Shown piece by piece: positions 44,344-54,083 of a stretch of DNA of 64,000 bases. The stretch is taken from positions 85,680-149,679 of the forward strand of contig PAQI01000011.1 in NCBI GenBank assembly GCA_002709235.1, given 5' to 3'. The DNA is from Hirschia sp. Its GTDB lineage: Bacteria; Pseudomonadota; Alphaproteobacteria; Caulobacterales; Hyphomonadaceae. The notes under the pieces were generated by a model. It worked only from the letters and a program-made list of their open reading frames with translations. It made no database searches and was not told where the DNA came from. Each line of letters starts with the position of its first letter. Position 1 is the first letter of the stretch. The position numbers and the translations under genes were made by a program.

Positions 44344-45558
44344 TCAGCTGCGACCAAAGATCAGGCGCATAGACTTGCGAGTATGGCTTTCAACCCCACC
44401 AGCATCCTTTTGCGTGAGGTCAATTGTCTCATCTCCGACATTCAAAATTTCCGGAGAGAAGGCCGCACTCAGCGACCAGTTCCAGTACCTGACAACCGTC
44501 TGCGCCTTGGCCACAGCCATCATCTCGAAGACTTCAAGCACTTCCAGAAAGCGCGGGTCAGGATCATTCGGACGCCCGATGGGTCGCTTCAGGGCAGACC
44601 ATAACGCCTTGAAATACTGGCGCTTCAGGCCCACAGCCTTGCACAACACCGCAACCCCCTCCCCGCCATCATCAGCAAAAATCTTGGCACCGGTCAGCGG
44701 TTTGATACCGCAAAGATAACAAATCTCATCCATCAGTTCGCGGCTGAGCCCTTCCTTCAGCGCAAACACGATTGCATCTTCAAGGCTCTTGAAATCACTG
44801 CGTTCCAGCGCCGCCCGATTCCGTTGGCGACGCTCGATCACCTGCAATCCCTTGCGAACGGTTGGATCGCTCCAGTTTTCGCGCGCAGCTTCGGCAAAAA
44901 TATCCGAACACGCTTCAATCAATGTGTTCCGTTCTGCTGAAAATCGCTTGAGGATATCAATGCGCACACCCTTTTCGACCCACCAGAACATGACCAGCGC
45001 ATGAGCCGGGCGCAATTCAGGACGTTGCAACATCAGAGAACAAAGCTGTGCGGCGTCACGGCTTTCGGACACCAGCCGATCGACAGCAAAATCAGACAAT
45101 TGAGACTGCCTGTTTGCCAGCATGACTTCCATCGCCTCGATATCACCGCTTTCGGTGATCGCATCCGCCACACAGGGACCGACATCGCGCCGACCGGCGA
45201 CAGCGACACGATGCTTGGATGTTCCCGAGCGCACGACATTCACCAGGTCAGATTGGTCCAGCCCCTTGCACTCATTGAGAATAATAGACGACACCGTCGG
45301 CGTATCATGCGCCAGAAAGCGCAGCACACGTCGCGGGGCCTCGACAAGAGGTGCCAACCGGCGCGCGGTCATGATACGTCCCGCCTCATCCGATTCGATC
45401 AGCATTTCCAGAAGGATATCGCCCGCAATGGCCCGGTCCTGAAGCCCGCCTGCAGATGCAGGAAGAGCCACCACGTCCACAAGCCGACGCAACAAGGCAA
45501 TGCGCTCCAATGCGCTCTTGTCCTCGATGTTCTTTAGACTGGATACGCCGTCTGGCAT
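44344..45558 (-). CDS. DUF2336 family protein
   Basis: A 404-residue, largely helical protein without membrane segments. The ATG at 45558 follows GTGGGGAG by 5 bases, better than an ATG five codons earlier. The N-terminal half reads as HEAT-like repeats (RRLAPLVEAPRRVLRFLAHD, SGDIEAMEVMLANRQSQLSD) typical of the alphaproteobacterial DUF2336 family, whose role is not established. The C-terminal part (GLKRQYFKALWSALKRPIGR) is conserved in the same family. Confidence 0.85.
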   Translation of the reverse strand: MPDGVSSLKNIEDKSALERIALLRRLVDVVALPASAGGLQDRAIAGDILLEMLIESDEAGRIMTARRLAPLVEAPRRVLRFLAHDTPTVSSIILNECKGLDQSDLVNVVRSGTSKHRVAVAGRRDVGPCVADAITESGDIEAMEVMLANRQSQLSDFAVDRLVSESRDAAQLCSLMLQRPELRPAHALVMFWWVEKGVRIDILKRFSAERNTLIEACSDIFAEAARENWSDPTVRKGLQVIERRQRNRAALERSDFKSLEDAIVFALKEGLSRELMDEICYLCGIKPLTGAKIFADDGGEGVAVLCKAVGLKRQYFKALWSALKRPIGRPNDPDPRFLEVLEVFEMMAVAKAQTVVRYWNWSLSAAFSPEILNVGDETIDLTQKDAGGVESHTRKSMRLIFGRS

Positions 45559-45663
45559 GCAAGCTCCCCACAATGTTGTGGGGGAGTCTCAGAGAAATCC
45601 GTTAAACAAAACTGACCAGAGACGACGAAATATTGCGCAACACGCTAATCGGCTGACAGTCTC

Positions 45664-46095
45664 TTAAAGACGCCGCCTGCGTTTGCCGGGATGAATCAGC
45701 ATCAGGATCGCACTCGCCGTCAGCAGGCCAAGCGCCAGATAGAACAGCATGCCGCCATCGGTTTCCGGTGCGCCCAGCACGAGCGGCACTTCCGTCCCAA
45801 GCCAGGGCGACAGATGCAACGCGACCGCCCCAGCCGACACACAAAAGGCAATGAAGGCCCCGAATCGGCGTGTGAATGGCAGGAACAGGAATAATGCAGC
45901 CAGCAGCTCGATTATCCCGGTCACGAATCGCCCGGTCGGCTCGAACAGTTCAAACCCGGATTTTGCGGCAAGGGTTGCGAATATGATATTGGGCTGCGCT
46001 GGATCTGCAAAAAGTTTGCGATCCGCCAGATAGACGAACATGGCAATCAACAGCAGCGCCAATATCCAGCTAAGAATGGTCTTGATGCCTCTCAT
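45664..46095 (-). CDS. DoxX-like membrane protein
   Basis: A 143-residue protein with four membrane helices. The helix pattern KSGFELFEPTGRFVTGIIEL followed by AALFLFLPFTRRFGAFIAF fits the DoxX/DoxX-like family. Function in such single-gene contexts is unknown. The C-terminus is a run of arginines and lysines (PGKRRRRL), marking the cytoplasmic side. Confidence 0.8.
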   Translation of the reverse strand: MRGIKTILSWILALLLIAMFVYLADRKLFADPAQPNIIFATLAAKSGFELFEPTGRFVTGIIELLAALFLFLPFTRRFGAFIAFCVSAGAVALHLSPWLGTEVPLVLGAPETDGGMLFYLALGLLTASAILMLIHPGKRRRRL

Positions 46096-46337
46096 GGCCT
46101 CGAAATCCCCTGTCGCGCCTGTTTACTATCGTCCCCATGCCAATCTGGTTTATGGACCATTTCCACGACAATCCAAATAACCTTCCGCAAATCATTTGCG
46201 AGTTTTTGAACTTGCCTTACGCTGATTGACTGACTTGACGAAACCGTCGCAAGCGCCTTTCTGTGACTTGGAATCCCGGCACAGTAGTCAGGGACAGCGA
46301 TGCGATTCGCGTAGAGTCTGGAAGGTCGCCAGTAGGT

Positions 46338-47744
46338 ATGAGCGATGCATTTGACGCCCTGGACGATGACGTTGCCGAAGGGGCGCGATCTCCCGTTTCA
46401 GGCGTTACAAGCGCCCTGGCAGCCGGCGAGGCACTCTCCGCAGCCGACCAGAAGCGGGTCATCATCGAATTGCCCGCCTATCTGTTTGTCCAGATCGCCT
46501 GGTTCACGGCCTTCGGCCTTCAGATGGTGGTCTTTCCCTACCTCCTGAAGAACCAGCTGGATGTTTCCGGCACGCTTCTGGGTGCCGCCCAGATGGCCTT
46601 GTCCCTCCCATCCGTCATCTTCATTCTTTTGGGCGGCGTCATAGCCGAACGCGCGGACGGTCGCACCCTGCTCATCCTGTTTCATGCCCTCGCCGCCCTG
46701 CCTGCTGCCATGCTGGCGTTTGCCATAGGCGCGGACAAGCTGGAATACATGCTGATGATCGCCTATGCGGTCGGCATGGGCACGGTTGGTGCCTTCATGA
46801 TGCCCGCACGTGACGCCATCCTGAACGAGGTCGTCGCAAGGCGTGTCCAGTCAGGCTCGAAGATCACGCTTCAACAGGGCGTCGCATTCGCCACCATCGC
46901 CCAGTTCGCTGCACAGATATTGGGATTGTCGCTGGGCGGCATGGCATCGCAATGGGGCGCAGGCCCCCTGATGATCGCTCAGGCCGTCATCGTATCCACC
47001 GGCGCGGTCGCCTCGCTCTTCCTCGCACGCGGGCAGATGGCACGCACGCCTGCCGCTGAACAAAACGGCATATTGGCCGACATTGGAAGCGGCATGAAGA
47101 CCGTCGCAGACAACAAGGTCCTGTTGTCGATGGTGGCGTCCATGTTCGGCGTTGGCCTGTTCGTGATCGGCGCATTTCTCGTTGTCCTGCCCATCGTCAA
47201 TGCTGATGTCTTCGGCATGGATTCCGGCGGACTACGAAACATCTTCATCACCTTCTGGGCCGGGGCATTTGTATCTTCCGTCATTCTCTCCACACGACGT
47301 GACGCAGGCCATCCCGGCCGCCTCCAGCTGATCGCACAGTTTGTCGGCGCATGCTGCATTCTCGTGCTGATCTTCAAGGTGCACTATCTCTTCTTCCTGG
47401 TCCTGGTCTTCATCTGGGGACTTTGCGCCGGCGTCTCGATCACCATGAGCCGCGCCATCGTCCAGAAAGCCGCCCCGGTCAACAAGCTGGCCCGTGTGCT
47501 CTCCATCTACCAACTCGGCTTCATGGGCGGTGCCCCGCTGGGTGCTGCCGCAATGGGCCTTCTGACCGATATCGTCGGACCCCAGAAAGTCGCACTGGCA
47601 CCGGCACTCGGGCTGTTCTCCCTCGTCTTGCTTATGGCCTTGTTCACCCCGCTGTGGAGCATGAAAACCAATGAGCTGGGCGAGACTTCGGATGAATCTC
47701 CCCCGGAACCTTCTGTAGTAACCTCCGATAAGGACACTGGCTGA
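46338..47744 (+). CDS. MFS transporter
   Basis: A 468-residue transporter with 12 hydrophobic segments. The ATG at 46338 is preferred; a GTG 25 codons upstream is possible. The first 45 residues are acidic and probably cytoplasmic. Helix 2-3 loop GGVIAERADGRTLLILFHAL is the MFS signature, and the overall layout resembles the MFS_3/enterobactin-exporter group. The substrate cannot be inferred. An inverted repeat lies 20 bases after the stop, before the acyltransferase gene. Confidence 0.9.
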   Translation: MSDAFDALDDDVAEGARSPVSGVTSALAAGEALSAADQKRVIIELPAYLFVQIAWFTAFGLQMVVFPYLLKNQLDVSGTLLGAAQMALSLPSVIFILLGGVIAERADGRTLLILFHALAALPAAMLAFAIGADKLEYMLMIAYAVGMGTVGAFMMPARDAILNEVVARRVQSGSKITLQQGVAFATIAQFAAQILGLSLGGMASQWGAGPLMIAQAVIVSTGAVASLFLARGQMARTPAAEQNGILADIGSGMKTVADNKVLLSMVASMFGVGLFVIGAFLVVLPIVNADVFGMDSGGLRNIFITFWAGAFVSSVILSTRRDAGHPGRLQLIAQFVGACCILVLIFKVHYLFFLVLVFIWGLCAGVSITMSRAIVQKAAPVNKLARVLSIYQLGFMGGAPLGAAAMGLLTDIVGPQKVALAPALGLFSLVLLMALFTPLWSMKTNELGETSDESPPEPSVVTSDKDTG

Positions 47745-47763
47745 TAGATATCTGGTCGCCACG

Positions 47764-47786
47764 GCTGATATCCCGATGATATCAGC
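47764..47786. promoter_or_regulatory. Inverted repeat between MFS and acyltransferase genes
   Basis: CTGATATC (47765-47772) and GATATCAG (47778-47785) pair perfectly around CCGAT, extended by a G-C pair. It has no T-run. It overlaps an ATG at 47776, which argues for the downstream GTG as the true acyltransferase start. It may be an operator or an mRNA hairpin. Confidence 0.4.
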
Positions 47787-47814
47787 TGGCAAGCAGGCGC
47801 AGGAGCCCGGCCAC

Positions 47815-48864
47815 GTGAACCAGATACAATCCCAACATCCCGGTGCCGCCACCCGCCGTGACGACAATATCGACACGCTGCGCGGCTTTGCCTGTGTCCT
47901 GCTCGTGATCTTCCATGTCATCGGCTACAATGCCCAGACCGGCCTTGAACTGCCCGATGGCCATCCGCTGCGCGAATTTGCCTATGCGCTCACCTCTATC
48001 CGCATGCCGCTTTTCACCGTCCTGTCCGGCTGGGTCTATGCGTGGCGACCACTCAAAAGCGCACCCGCAATCCCTGGCTTCATGCAAGGCAAGCTGCGCC
48101 GCCTGATGCTGCCGCTGTTCTTTGTCGGCGGAGCAAATGCCATCTTGATGGCACTGATGAGCGATCCTTCCCTGCGCCCAGATCTGCTGATCCTGCCCTT
48201 CAAGGCTTTGGTGATCCCGCATTCGGTCTACTGGTTCCTCAATGCCCTGTTCTTCGTGTTCATCGTCGTGGTGGTTCTGGAAGTGCTGGGCGCGATGAAC
48301 ACCTTCAGGGGCTGGGCCGTCGTGTTCCTGCTCGCACTGGCCGCCGAAGCCATCACCCCCAGCCTGCCGCGCCATTTCGGCATAGGCGGCGGGGTTTATT
48401 TGCTGGCCTTCTTCATCCTTGGTGTCGGTCTCAACCGGTTCAAAAATGTCCTGCTCTCCGCCCGCCTGCGCCCATACATCTATATTGCAGCCCTCATCAT
48501 GTTCGCCATCGACCAGTATTACTTGCAAACCCACGGCTTCCTGCGCACGCCCGAAGCCCACATGATCCGCTGCGTCACCGGTGTTGTCTGCACCACAGCG
48601 CTCTTGCACCTGTCGCCACAATGGAAGCCGCTGGCCTTTATCGGGGCCAGCTCCTACGCGATCTATCTCTTCCACGTCTTCGGCGTAGCGGGTGGCCGTG
48701 AGCTGGCGATGAAACTCCTTCCCGCAGGCGGCGTGCCCTTTGCCTTTGCGATATCATTGATCGTGGGCCTGTTTGCCCCGCTGCTCGTGCAAGCCATTGC
48801 CAAACGCATTCCGCTGTTGCGCACCGCCCTGCTAGGTCTTCGATTTTCCAGTTCCCCCAGATAG
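47815..48864 (+). CDS. Acyltransferase family 3 membrane protein
   Basis: A 349-residue membrane protein. The GTG at 47815 is chosen because AGGAG stands 9 bases before it; an ATG 13 codons earlier lies within an inverted repeat. The family start RRDDNIDTLRGFACVLLVIF with the catalytic-type histidine in VIFHVIG and the segment RMPLFTVLSGWVYAWR are typical of Acyl_transf_3 (OafA/NolL-like). About ten membrane helices follow. Members acylate surface sugars or lipids; the acceptor is unknown. Confidence 0.88.
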   Translation: MNQIQSQHPGAATRRDDNIDTLRGFACVLLVIFHVIGYNAQTGLELPDGHPLREFAYALTSIRMPLFTVLSGWVYAWRPLKSAPAIPGFMQGKLRRLMLPLFFVGGANAILMALMSDPSLRPDLLILPFKALVIPHSVYWFLNALFFVFIVVVVLEVLGAMNTFRGWAVVFLLALAAEAITPSLPRHFGIGGGVYLLAFFILGVGLNRFKNVLLSARLRPYIYIAALIMFAIDQYYLQTHGFLRTPEAHMIRCVTGVVCTTALLHLSPQWKPLAFIGASSYAIYLFHVFGVAGGRELAMKLLPAGGVPFAFAISLIVGLFAPLLVQAIAKRIPLLRTALLGLRFSSSPR

Positions 48865-48973
48865 CCCGCCAGACGGAACCATGCGTTTGCCCCTGTTATT
48901 CAGCGACACGAAACCTATATCGTAGTCTTGCCCCATCAAGGCCTCTTCGGCCTTCAGCATGAAGAGAGATCAC

Positions 48974-49384
48974 ATGTCAGACACACCCAGCAAGGTCGAC
49001 AAGGATAATTCAGAATGGCGCGAGGAACTGTCAAGCGACCAGTACCGCATCGCCCGCGAAGAAGGCACGGAACGCGCCTTCACCAGCCCGCTGAACAATG
49101 AAAAGCGCAAGGGTGACTATCACTGCGTTGGCTGCGGCACTGTTCTTTGGACATCCGACGCCAAATATGATTCCGGTTCCGGCTGGCCCTCCTTTTACAA
49201 ACCGGCAGATGACAGCGTGATCGGCACAAAAACCGACCATAAGCTCGGCATGGCCCGCACCGAAGTGCACTGCGCTGTCTGCAATGCGCATATGGGGCAT
49301 GTTTTCCCGGATGGGCCCGAACCAACGGGTCTGAGATACTGCATCAATGGTGCAGTACTGGATTTTCAGCCCGAAGAGAGTTGA
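48974..49384 (+). CDS. msrB: Peptide-methionine (R)-S-oxide reductase
   Basis: A 136-residue MsrB that reduces methionine-R-sulphoxide in proteins. The ATG at 48974 has GAGAGA before it; an ATG five codons upstream is less well placed. Zinc cysteines are C51, C54 (CVGC) and C100, C103 (CAVC). The catalytic cysteine is C123 in LRYCINGAVLDF, where the usual NSA/S is NGA. SGSGWPSFYKP is a family hallmark. There is no signal peptide, so it is cytosolic. Confidence 0.96.
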   Translation: MSDTPSKVDKDNSEWREELSSDQYRIAREEGTERAFTSPLNNEKRKGDYHCVGCGTVLWTSDAKYDSGSGWPSFYKPADDSVIGTKTDHKLGMARTEVHCAVCNAHMGHVFPDGPEPTGLRYCINGAVLDFQPEES

Positions 49385-49462
49385 TTTTGCGCGATTAACC
49401 ACTTTCGCCGCGCGCCGGATTGGTCCACCTTGCCTGAGATCAAGACAGGCAGGGAGACCACC

Positions 49463-51706
49463 ATGCTACGCATTTCGCTGATGGCCGCGGCCGCAATCGC
49501 CATTGCGGCCTGCGCCACAGAGCCAGCGCCCGATAGTTCCACGATAGAAGACACCACAGAAGAGACGTCCTCAAACATGGCAGAACTTCCCACTCCACCC
49601 GTTGCCAAGCGCATCGACAAGGTGACCGAACAGGCCGGCCGCATCCGCACCGACCCCTATGCCTGGCTGCGTGACGACAACTGGCAGGAAGTCATGCAGG
49701 ACCCGTCCGTCCTCAATCCGGAAATCCGCGCCTATCTGGAAGCTGAAAACGCCTATACCGAAGCCGCCCTGGAAAAACCCACCGAAGCGCTGGCCGAAAC
49801 CCTCTTCGAGGAAATGAAGGGCCGCATCAAGGAAGATGACAGCTCGGTGCCCGCCATTGACGGGGAATGGGCCTATTACCGCAAATTCGTGGAAGGCGGC
49901 GAATACGCCATCCATGCACGCAAGCCTGCCGCCACAGCCTTTGACGATGCCGCCGAAGAACAGATCCTGCTGGATGGAAACAAGCTGGGAGACGGGCTGG
50001 AATATTTCGCCTTCGGCACCGTGGCCCACAGCCCCGATCATTCCATGATCGCCTATTCCTTTGATGACAAGGGATCTGAATTCTACACGCTGAAGATCCG
50101 CAATCCGGCCACAGGTGAAGACCTCGAGGAAGTCATCGAGAACACCTATGGCGACTTTGAATGGTCAGCCGATTCAAAGGCGATCTACTGGATCTCGCGC
50201 AATGATAACAACCGCCCGGAAAAAGTATTCCGCCGTGTGATCGGCTCCGGCGTGGACGAACTCGTCTATCACGAAGAAGACCCCGGCTATTTCCTTGGCG
50301 TCGGTCGGTCCCAGTCCAACAAGTTCATGTTCATCCGCTCCGGCGACCACACCACATCGGAATATTACTTCATCGCATCGGATGCATCCGATCAGGTCAC
50401 ACCACAGCTCATCGCCGCGCGTGACACTGGGGTTCAGTATAATGTCGTCGATCATGAGGGCCGCTTCTACATCACCACCAATGCCGATGACGCGGTGGAC
50501 TTCAAGATCGTTTCTGCCCCCTATGACAATCCGGGCCGTGCGAACTGGAAGGATGTCATCCCCCACAAGCCGGGCACGCTGATCCTTGATCTGATGGCCT
50601 ACAAGAACTGGCTGGTGCGTGCCGAGCGCAAGGACGGCCTGCCGCGTCTCGTCGTCAAATCCCACAAGGATGGATCAGAACACGAGATCGCCTTCAAGGA
50701 TGCTGCCTATGATGTCGCTGGCAGTTCGGGCTATGAATATGACAGCGACACGCTACGCATCACCTATGCCTCCCCCTCCACACCTGACCAGACCTTCGAC
50801 TACAACATGGCCGACCGCACCCGCCTGCTGCGCAAGACCCGCGAAGTGCCCTCCGGCCATGATCCGGAAAACTATGTCGTCGAGCGCGTCATGGCCCCCG
50901 GCTGGGATGGCGTGGAAATCCCCGTCACCATATTGCGCCACAAGGATACGCCAGAGGATGGCAGCGCGCCGCTCCTGCTTTACGGCTATGGCTCCTACGG
51001 GATCACCATCCCCGCAGACTTCCGCACCACCCGTCTGTCGCTGGTGGATCGCGGCTTCATCTACGCCATCGTCCACCCGCGCGGCTCCATGGCCAAGGGC
51101 TATCAATGGTATCTCGACGGCAAGCTCGACAAGAAGACCAACACCTTCAAGGATTATGTCTCCGCCGGGCGTTACCTCGTCGACGAGAACTATTCCAGTG
51201 CTGGCAAGATCGTCGGCATGGGCGGGTCCGCCGGTGGCCTGCTGATGGGCGCAGCTTCCAACATGGACCCGGAACTCTTCGCCGGGATCATCGCAGCCGT
51301 GCCTTTCGTGGATGTACTCAACACCATGTCCGACACCGAGCTGCCACTCACCCCGCCGGAATGGCCCGAATGGGGCAACCCGATCGAGAGCGCCGAGGAT
51401 TACGACCAGATCCTCGCCTATAGCCCCTATGACAATATCAGCGACCTGCCCTATCCGGCGATGCTGATCACAGGTGGCCTGACAGACCCGCGCGTGACCT
51501 ATTGGGAGCCCGCCAAATGGGCTGCCAAATTGCGCCACGAAGCCCCCAATGCAGGCCCCTATTTCCTGCGCATAAACATGGGTGCTGGCCATGGCGGTGC
51601 TTCAGGCCGGTTCGAGGGCCTCAAGGAAACCGCCGTTGAATTCGCCTTCGCCCTCGCCACCGTCGGCAAGACTGGCGACGCGCTGGACCTGTCATCAGCC
51701 GAATAG
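49463..51706 (+). CDS. ptrB: S9A oligopeptidase (oligopeptidase B-like), lipoprotein form
   Basis: A 747-residue serine peptidase. The ATG at 49463 follows AGGGAG and opens a lipoprotein signal (MLRISLMAAAAIAIAAC, lipid-modified C17), so the enzyme is probably anchored in the periplasm. The beta-propeller domain covers about 90-450, and the alpha/beta-hydrolase domain follows. The catalytic triad is visible: S589 (GMGGSAGGLLMGA), D675 (GGLTDPRV) and H710 (GAGHGGASGRF). Oligopeptidase B cuts short peptides after basic residues. The cytosolic E. coli enzyme lacks a lipoprotein signal. Confidence 0.93.
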   Translation: MLRISLMAAAAIAIAACATEPAPDSSTIEDTTEETSSNMAELPTPPVAKRIDKVTEQAGRIRTDPYAWLRDDNWQEVMQDPSVLNPEIRAYLEAENAYTEAALEKPTEALAETLFEEMKGRIKEDDSSVPAIDGEWAYYRKFVEGGEYAIHARKPAATAFDDAAEEQILLDGNKLGDGLEYFAFGTVAHSPDHSMIAYSFDDKGSEFYTLKIRNPATGEDLEEVIENTYGDFEWSADSKAIYWISRNDNNRPEKVFRRVIGSGVDELVYHEEDPGYFLGVGRSQSNKFMFIRSGDHTTSEYYFIASDASDQVTPQLIAARDTGVQYNVVDHEGRFYITTNADDAVDFKIVSAPYDNPGRANWKDVIPHKPGTLILDLMAYKNWLVRAERKDGLPRLVVKSHKDGSEHEIAFKDAAYDVAGSSGYEYDSDTLRITYASPSTPDQTFDYNMADRTRLLRKTREVPSGHDPENYVVERVMAPGWDGVEIPVTILRHKDTPEDGSAPLLLYGYGSYGITIPADFRTTRLSLVDRGFIYAIVHPRGSMAKGYQWYLDGKLDKKTNTFKDYVSAGRYLVDENYSSAGKIVGMGGSAGGLLMGAASNMDPELFAGIIAAVPFVDVLNTMSDTELPLTPPEWPEWGNPIESAEDYDQILAYSPYDNISDLPYPAMLITGGLTDPRVTYWEPAKWAAKLRHEAPNAGPYFLRINMGAGHGGASGRFEGLKETAVEFAFALATVGKTGDALDLSSAE

Positions 51707-51730
51707 GCAACAATCTGTCATTGATGCTTT

Positions 51731-51763
51731 TGGCGGCGCATGCAGAATGCGCCGCCATTTTTT
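51731..51763 (+). terminator. Rho-independent terminator after the oligopeptidase gene
   Basis: Perfect 11-base stem TGGCGGCGCAT (51731-51741) / ATGCGCCGCCA (51747-51757), loop GCAGA, then TTTTTT. It ends 16 bases before the next start codon, so the kinase gene must use a promoter in or near this hairpin or depend on read-through. Confidence 0.92.
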
Positions 51764-51779
51764 ATTTGGGGGCCAATAA

Positions 51780-52301
51780 ATGAAACGCATCATGATCATC
51801 GGCCAGCCGGGCTCCGGCAAATCCACGCTGGCGCGCCAAATGGGCGATATCACCGGCCTGCCCGTCATCCACCGCGATCAATTGCTGTGGAGCGCGTGCT
51901 GGATCGAACCCGACAATGCCGAAAAGGACCGCTTGTGCCTGGAGGCCGAGGCCCGCGACACATGGATCTTCGAGGGCGGCCATTCACGCACCTGGGCCAA
52001 CCGGCTCGACCGTGCCGACATGCTGATCTGGCTGGATTTTCCGCTCGGGCTACGCACCTTGCGCGTCATCCGCCGCACGCTGGAATATCATGGCCGCACC
52101 CGGCCTGACCTTCCCGACAACTGCCCGGAGCGCTTTGATCCGGAATTCTATCGCTGGATCTGGACCACGCGCCACTCAGCCCACGCCAAGATGCAGGCCC
52201 TTTTCGACGCCGCGCCACCCCACAAGATCAAGGCACGCCTGCGCACACGAGCAGAGGTCGACACCTTCCTGAAAGTGTTGCCCTCATCTGGCGTGACTTG
52301 A
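51780..52301 (+). CDS. Small P-loop kinase, adenylate-kinase-like (FlaR/topology-modulation type)
   Basis: A 173-residue P-loop protein. Walker A is GQPGSGKS at 8-15; IHRDQLLWSACWIEP and WIFEGGHSRTWANRLDRADM are typical of the small adenylate-kinase-like family annotated as topology-modulation protein. Its substrate is not known. GGGGG precedes the ATG at 51780. It lies just after the terminator of the oligopeptidase gene. Confidence 0.82.
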   Translation: MKRIMIIGQPGSGKSTLARQMGDITGLPVIHRDQLLWSACWIEPDNAEKDRLCLEAEARDTWIFEGGHSRTWANRLDRADMLIWLDFPLGLRTLRVIRRTLEYHGRTRPDLPDNCPERFDPEFYRWIWTTRHSAHAKMQALFDAAPPHKIKARLRTRAEVDTFLKVLPSSGVT

Positions 52302-52407
52302 AATCCAGCCAGAAACAGGACATATAAACCGCTCCAACAGTTAGCGGAGGTCGCGATGAAGTTTGTGAAGAGAGCCCGATTTATTCCTCTTCATGCACGA
52401 GCGACCC

Positions 52408-53975
52408 ATGACCACCTGTCTGACATTCGACCATATCAGCGCCGCAACACCTGACGGGCGCACACTTTTTTCTGACCTGACAACCACCATCAATACCGAG
52501 GCCGTCGGGCTGGTCGGGCGCAATGGCTGTGGCAAGTCCACCCTGTTGGCGATTGCCGCCGGGAGCCTGTCGCCCCTGACCGGCACAATCACCCGATCCG
52601 GGCGGCTGGCCGTGCTAGAGCAGGTCGCAACCGACACCGGCACCATCGCCAATGCCCTCGGCGTGTCCGATGCCCTTGCCTGCCTGGCGCGCATGGAGAA
52701 CGGCGAAGGCTCGCTGGATGATGCGGCCTCAGCGGACTGGCTCCTGCCCTCACGGCTGGACGCCGCACTGGCAGATTTCGGCCTCACCAACCTGCCCATG
52801 GACAGCCCTGTTGACCGTCTGAGCGGCGGAGAACGCACACGCCTGTCGCTTGTGCGGCTGATGCTGACCGAACCGGATATCATCCTGCTGGATGAGCCTA
52901 CCAATAATCTCGACCATATAGGACGCCAGGTCATCAGTGATCTGATTGCCCGCTTTGACGGGGCAGTGCTGGTGGCCAGCCATGACCGTGAGCTGCTCGA
53001 TCGCATGGACCGGATCATCCATCTGGCCCCCACTGGCATCACCCATTTTACCGGCACCTGGTCACAATTCGAAGTCGCCCAGGACGAGCATCGCGCTCGC
53101 CTGGAAGCCGAACGCGACCGCGCCAGCCAGGCCCTGTCCCGTCAGAAACAGGATATCCAGCGCCATGCCCAGAAAAAGGCCCAGCGTGACCGGCAAGGCC
53201 GCGCCCGCCGCGCCAGAAATGCCGACCCGAAAATGCTGCTCGATGCCCGGAAAAACCGTGCAGAACAGACCTCAGCGCGCGATTCAAGGCTGGCGGACCG
53301 TCAGATGAAAGCCGTTGAATCCACCCTGCAATCGGCAAATGAACAGATAGAGATCATCACCCCGCTGACCATCGACATGCCCCAATGCCAGCTTCCGGCC
53401 TCACGCACCGTGCTGCGCGTCATCGAACTGGAACACCGTTTTGGCGACCGCAAGCTGTTTGGTCCCCTGTCATTTGCGATCGAAGGCCCCCAGCGCTGGG
53501 CGATCAGCGGTGCCAATGGGTCTGGCAAATCCACATTGCTCAAGCTGATCACCGAAGAAATCGCCATCCAGAGAGGCTGGCCCCGCCCTTTGCCGTGCTC
53601 GACCAGTTTGCCAGCTGCCTGGATCCCCAGCAGGATCTTGTCACAAACATGCGCCGCGCCCATCCGGACTTTACCGAAAACGACGCCCGCGCCGCCCTTG
53701 CCCGCTTTGCCTTTCGCAACAAGGACGGATTGAAACGTCCTTCGGAACTAAGCGGCGGCGAACGCATGCGGGCCGGGTTGGCTTTAGCCGTCAGTGGCCC
53801 GGTCACGCCGCAATTGCTGATCCTGGATGAACCGACCAATCATCTCGACATTCCCAGCCTTGCTACGCTGGAGGCAGCACTGCGCGATTATGACGGGGCG
53901 CTGCTGATCGTCAGCCATGATCGGCGCTTTCTTCAGGCCGTCGGCATCACGCACAGCATTGATCTTGGACAATAG
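52408..53975 (+). pseudogene. ABC-F ATPase gene with internal frameshift
   Basis: Two overlapping frames together encode one ABC-F protein of about 522 residues. Frame one holds the complete first cassette (GLVGRNGCGKSTLL, RLSGGERTRLSLVRLM, IILLDEPTNNLD), the charged linker and the second Walker A (ISGANGSGKSTLLKLI). After about 53570-53592 the homology continues in another frame: PFAVLDQFASCLDP, ELSGGERMRAGLAL, LLILDEPTNHLD. One lost base (or two gained) in the GGCTGGCCCCGCCC stretch explains it. If real, the product ends at 53733 without the second signature motif and Walker B, and is probably non-functional. A sequencing error in this GC-rich run is the main alternative. ABC-F proteins act on ribosomes. 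Confidence 0.85.
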
Positions 53976-54019
53976 CCCCTGAGCACGGGGCATTTCTGCT
54001 TCCGCCCAGGTTCAGATAG

Positions 54020-54056
54020 AAAAAGGCCGGCTGGAACATGTCCAACCGGCCTTTTT
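54020..54056. terminator. Bidirectional terminator between ABC-F and TPR genes
   Basis: AAAAAGGCCGG (54020-54030) pairs perfectly with CCGGCCTTTTT (54046-54056). A-run and T-run on opposite sides make it work in both directions for these convergent genes. Confidence 0.9.
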
Positions 54057-54083
54057 CGATTTCATCTTGATGCCCAAGAGCGA

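Noticed and set aside
47782-48675. 297-codon minus-strand open frame
   Set aside because: Antisense to the acyltransferase gene; a Gln/His/Asp-rich product without hydrophobic core.
50753-51592. 279-codon minus-strand open frame
   Set aside because: Antisense to the catalytic domain of the oligopeptidase gene, which has an intact catalytic triad.
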